Shown piece by piece: positions 6,858 to 9,431 of a stretch of DNA of 9,431 nt. A model generated the notes under the pieces. The model saw nothing but the letters and a program-made list of their open reading frames with translations, ran no database searches and was not told the DNA's origin. The stretch covers positions 1-9,431 of the forward strand of contig JAGWOU010000042.1 of the NCBI GenBank assembly GCA_028870815.1, read 5' to 3'. Numbering within the stretch: position 1 is the stretch's first letter; each line of letters begins with the position of its first letter. The position numbers were made by a program, and so were the translations under genes. The DNA comes from Rhodospirillales bacterium. GTDB taxonomy: Bacteria; Pseudomonadota; Alphaproteobacteria; Acetobacterales; Acetobacteraceae.

Positions 6858-8533
6858 CTTATCAAGAGGCTTTCAGCCGCCTGTCTCGCCGCCTCGGTCA
6901 CGCTCTCGCCGGAGAGCATGCGGGCAATCTCCTCCCGGCGCTCCACCTCGCTCAGCATCTGCACCTCGGTCACGGCGCGGCCGCCCGTCTCGCGCTTCTG
7001 CACCCGCATCTGCGCCGCCGCACGCGCCGCCACCTGCGGGGAGTGTGTCACCACCAGCACCTGCACATCTTCCGCCACGCGGGCCAGGCGCTCGCCCACC
7101 GCCGCCGCCGTGGCGCCGCCAATGCCGGAATCCACCTCGTCGAAAATCAGCGTCTCGTTATCCGCACCGGCGGAGAGCACCACTTTCATCGCCAGCATCA
7201 GGCGGGAAAGTTCGCCACCGGAGGCAATCTTGTCCAACGCGCCGGGCTCCTCACCCGGATTGGTGGCGATGAGAAAGCGTATGGCATCCGCACCGCGCGG
7301 GCCCCATTGCGGCTCCGACAGCATCGCGCTCTCCACCACAAAACGGGCGCGTTCCAGCTTCAGCGGCGGCAATTCGGCGGCTATGGATTTTTCCAGCCTG
7401 GCAGCCGCGCTGGCCCGCTGGTCGGAGAGGCTAGCGGCTTTTTCCAGATACACCCCGCGCAGCCGGACGGTTTCAGTGGTCAGTGCGGCGATATCCGCCA
7501 CCCCGCTTTCCAGCGCCGCCAGCCGCGCGCGCAGCTCGTGGAAAAAGCCGGGCAACTCTACCACCGGCACGCCATGCTTGCGGGCGGCGGCGCGCAGGGC
7601 GAACAACCGTTCCTCTGTGGCTTCCAAAGCACGGGGGTCGTCCTCCTCGGCGGCGGCCAAGCGTTCCAGAAAATCTTCCGCTTCGGCCAGGGCAATCTCG
7701 GCGCGTTCAATCGCCGCCATGGCTGGGCCAGCGGGGTTCACATGGCCGGCGGGCACCGTGATTCGCGCCACCGCCCGCCCCGCCGCGCGCAAGGCAGAAG
7801 CCGGGCCGTCCTTGCGCCTGTCCTTGGGCCGCAGCTCGGCCATGGCACTGGCAATGGCCTCGGCCCGGCGCTCCCCCGCCTGCAAGCGCAGGCGCTCGGC
7901 GGCCAGAGCCTCCTCCTCGCCTTCTCTGGGGGCAAGCTGGTCCAGCTCAGCCGCGGCATGGCGAAGAAACTCCTCCTCCTTCGCGGTTTCCTCTATCTTC
8001 CGCTCCGCTTCCGCCAGCCGGGCGGCGGAATTTCGCCAGGCTTTAAACGCCGCCGCCACGTCCTCCCGCACCGCCTCCGGCACGCCGAACGCATCCAGCA
8101 GCGCGATATGATGCGCCGGCTCCGCCAACCCCACCTGCTCATGCTGGCCCTGCACCTCAATGAGCAGTGCTGTGAGTGTTTTCAGAAAACCGGCACTCAC
8201 CGGCTGGTCGTTCACCAAAGCGCGGGAGCGGCCATCGCGCGTGACGATGCGCCGCACCAGAATATCGCCCCCAGAATCGAGCCCCTGCTCTGTCAGCAGC
8301 GCGTGCGCGGGGTGCGCGGCCTCGGCCGAGAAACTGGCCGCCACCACGGCCTGCGCCGCCCCGGCGCGGATCAGCCCGGAATCGGCGCGCGCGCCCAAGG
8401 CCAAGCCAAGGCTGTCCAGCAGAATGGATTTGCCCGCGCCGGTTTCACCTGTCAGCGCCGTCAACCCGGCGGTAAAATGCAAATCGAGCCGCTCGATCAG
8501 CACCACATCGCGGATCGAGAGGCTGTTCAGCAT
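6854..8533 (-). CDS. recN: DNA repair protein RecN
   Basis: RecN is an SMC-like ATPase that acts at double-strand breaks in recombinational repair. Taken from ATG 8533 the product has 559 residues, the usual length. The N-terminal half-domain begins MLNSLSIRDVVLIERL, as in other RecN proteins, with Walker A GETGAGKS at 29-36. A long charged, Ala/Glu/Arg-rich coiled-coil region follows, with the short central turn expected of RecN. The C-terminal half-domain has the ABC signature SGGELSR (438-444), Walker B LIFDEVDSG with Asp465 and Glu466, and His497 in VVTHSPQ. The open frame extends 31 codons further upstream (to 8626), but that part is Pro/Arg-rich, unlike RecN, and overlaps the bamD end, so ATG 8533 is preferred. 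It starts 7 nt after bamD and overlaps ligA by 4 nt. No separate promoter or LexA-type site was noticed. Confidence 0.97.
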   Translation of the reverse strand: MLNSLSIRDVVLIERLDLHFTAGLTALTGETGAGKSILLDSLGLALGARADSGLIRAGAAQAVVAASFSAEAAHPAHALLTEQGLDSGGDILVRRIVTRDGRSRALVNDQPVSAGFLKTLTALLIEVQGQHEQVGLAEPAHHIALLDAFGVPEAVREDVAAAFKAWRNSAARLAEAERKIEETAKEEEFLRHAAAELDQLAPREGEEEALAAERLRLQAGERRAEAIASAMAELRPKDRRKDGPASALRAAGRAVARITVPAGHVNPAGPAMAAIERAEIALAEAEDFLERLAAAEEDDPRALEATEERLFALRAAARKHGVPVVELPGFFHELRARLAALESGVADIAALTTETVRLRGVYLEKAASLSDQRASAAARLEKSIAAELPPLKLERARFVVESAMLSEPQWGPRGADAIRFLIATNPGEEPGALDKIASGGELSRLMLAMKVVLSAGADNETLIFDEVDSGIGGATAAAVGERLARVAEDVQVLVVTHSPQVAARAAAQMRVQKRETGGRAVTEVQMLSEVERREEIARMLSGESVTEAARQAAESLLIR

Positions 8534-8540
8534 GGCCCTG

Positions 8541-9416
8541 TCAGAATGGCCAGTACCAATGATGCTTCGGCTTGGGCGCGGGCGGCGCCACCGAATCGGA
8601 ATTGGCGGAGCTTTCATCGCTCGCATTCACCAGCCCGTTGGCTTTCAGCTTGCCGTAAGCCGCCTCGTACCAGGAACTGCCGGGATAGTTATAGCCCAGC
8701 ACCGAGGCCGTACGGATGGCCGGGTCGGTCAGGCCGAGATCCAAATACACCTCCACCATGCGCTCCAGCGCCTCGGGGGCAAAGGTGGTGGTTTGGTAGG
8801 TGTTCGCCACATCCTGGTAACGGCCAATGGCGGCGGCGTAGAGATGCTGCTTCTCGTAAAACCGGCCAATCACCATCTCGTGCCCGGCGAGGCGGTTATA
8901 GGCGAGACGCATCTTGATCCGCGCATCCCTGGCATAGGCGCTGTCCGGGAAACGGGTGATCACATCCTGCATGGCCTGGATCGTCTCGTAGGTCGTGGTC
9001 TGGTCCCGCTGCACATCGTCGATCTGCTCGTAATAGCAGAGGGATTTCAGATAATAGGCGTAGGCGATCTCGTTATTTTCCGGATGCAGCTGAATAAAGC
9101 GGTTCAGCGAGCTGATCGCGTCGTCGTAATCCATCTGCTTGTATTGCGAGTACGCGGCCAGAAGCTCCGCATGGGTGGACCATGTGGAATAGGGGTAGGT
9201 CTCCTGCAACGCGTCGAAATCCTTCACGGCGATATCGTAATCGCCCTTCTGCATCCGCGCGACGGCGGTGGCATAGGCCTGATCCGGCGGTGGCAGAGTA
9301 CCGCTGGAGAAATCGCCCAGCGACGCATCCCCTTTGCTTGAGCTTGAACAGGCCGCCAGGGACAAACCGAGGGCAAGCAGGGACAGGCGGGCAAGGCCGG
9401 TGCGGAGATGTGTCAT
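8541..9416 (-). CDS. bamD: Outer membrane protein assembly factor BamD (lipoprotein, formerly ComL)
   Basis: BamD is the essential lipoprotein of the BAM complex, which with BamA folds beta-barrel proteins into the outer membrane. The 291-residue product starts with a lipoprotein signal peptide: basic start (Arg5, Arg10), hydrophobic core, and lipobox LAAC with the acylated Cys23. Ser follows the Cys, so sorting to the outer membrane is expected. TPR-like helical repeats fill about 45-255, with family landmarks such as YPYSTWSTHAEL (74-85), YYLKSLCYYEQIDDVQRDQ (121-139, a well conserved BamD segment) and RFPDSAYARDAR (155-166). A low-complexity tail follows (about 266-284, Ser/Asp then Pro/Lys), ending in HHWYWPF. 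ATG 9416 gives a clean signal peptide. In many alphaproteobacteria the gene lies between lpxC and recN; the 15 bases to its right are too few to show what precedes it here. Confidence 0.96.
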   Translation of the reverse strand: MTHLRTGLARLSLLALGLSLAACSSSSKGDASLGDFSSGTLPPPDQAYATAVARMQKGDYDIAVKDFDALQETYPYSTWSTHAELLAAYSQYKQMDYDDAISSLNRFIQLHPENNEIAYAYYLKSLCYYEQIDDVQRDQTTTYETIQAMQDVITRFPDSAYARDARIKMRLAYNRLAGHEMVIGRFYEKQHLYAAAIGRYQDVANTYQTTTFAPEALERMVEVYLDLGLTDPAIRTASVLGYNYPGSSWYEAAYGKLKANGLVNASDESSANSDSVAPPAPKPKHHWYWPF

Positions 9417-9431
9417 TGCGTCCGGCTTATA

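Noticed and set aside
6159..8111. A 650-codon open frame on the plus strand opposite ligA and recN
   Set aside because: It is antisense to two certain genes, its translation is Ser/Ala/Arg-rich with no recognisable domain, and such long shadow frames are common in GC-rich DNA.
8534..8626. A 31-codon N-terminal extension of recN
   Set aside because: The extension is Pro/Arg-rich, unlike RecN, and would overlap the end of bamD; ATG 8533 gives the canonical RecN start and length.
7043..8917. A 624-codon plus-strand frame opposite recN and bamD, and another at 8160-9341
   Set aside because: Both lie entirely or mostly opposite well-supported genes, have His/Gln/Arg/Gly-rich translations without domain marks, and are best explained by codon bias of the true strand.
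9417..9431. A TAA on the minus strand at 9429-9427 as the end of an upstream lpxC-like gene
   Set aside because: Fifteen bases cannot establish the frame or identity of an upstream gene.

Overview
The window reads as an ordinary, densely coded stretch of a GC-rich proteobacterial chromosome. The gene content and order point to an alphaproteobacterium, possibly of the Acetobacteraceae/Rhodospirillales type: an etfA end followed by a 3-hydroxybutyryl-CoA dehydrogenase gene, and a bamD-recN-ligA series. The lineage is an inference from gene order and protein style, not from a marker gene. No RNA gene, CRISPR array, insertion sequence, integrase or long repeat was found. Over 98% of the window is coding. 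The only gaps are 41-71, 4116-4166, 4839-4844, 8534-8540 and the 15-base right edge (9417-9431), so no gene-free stretch approaches 300 bases.

Left end, plus strand (1-986): the last codons of a probable electron-transfer flavoprotein alpha subunit, then a complete hbd-type 3-hydroxyacyl-CoA dehydrogenase. Together they suggest a small fatty-acid/C4 acyl-CoA oxidation operon whose upstream part lies outside the window.

Everything else is on the minus strand, read from right to left. First comes a housekeeping series: bamD (outer-membrane protein assembly lipoprotein), recN (double-strand-break repair SMC-like ATPase), ligA (NAD-dependent DNA ligase) and marC (six-helix membrane protein of unknown function). 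The spacings are 7 nt, a 4-nt ATGA overlap and 6 nt, so these four look like one transcript. After a 51-nt gap with a plausible promoter comes a second unit, marR-emrA-emrB. It encodes a MarR-type repressor, a membrane fusion protein and a 14-helix drug/proton antiporter, joined by two identical TGATG stop/start junctions. This is a tripartite multidrug efflux operon with its own likely autoregulator; the outer-membrane TolC-type partner must be encoded elsewhere. The last gene, emrB, converges on hbd, and the two stop codons share bases 983-986.

No undescribed biological system was found. The points most worth a second look are the near-leaderless promoter with an imperfect palindrome in front of marR, the placement of marC beside a MarR-controlled efflux operon, the doubled TGATG coupling, and the terminator-free convergent overlap of emrB and hbd.
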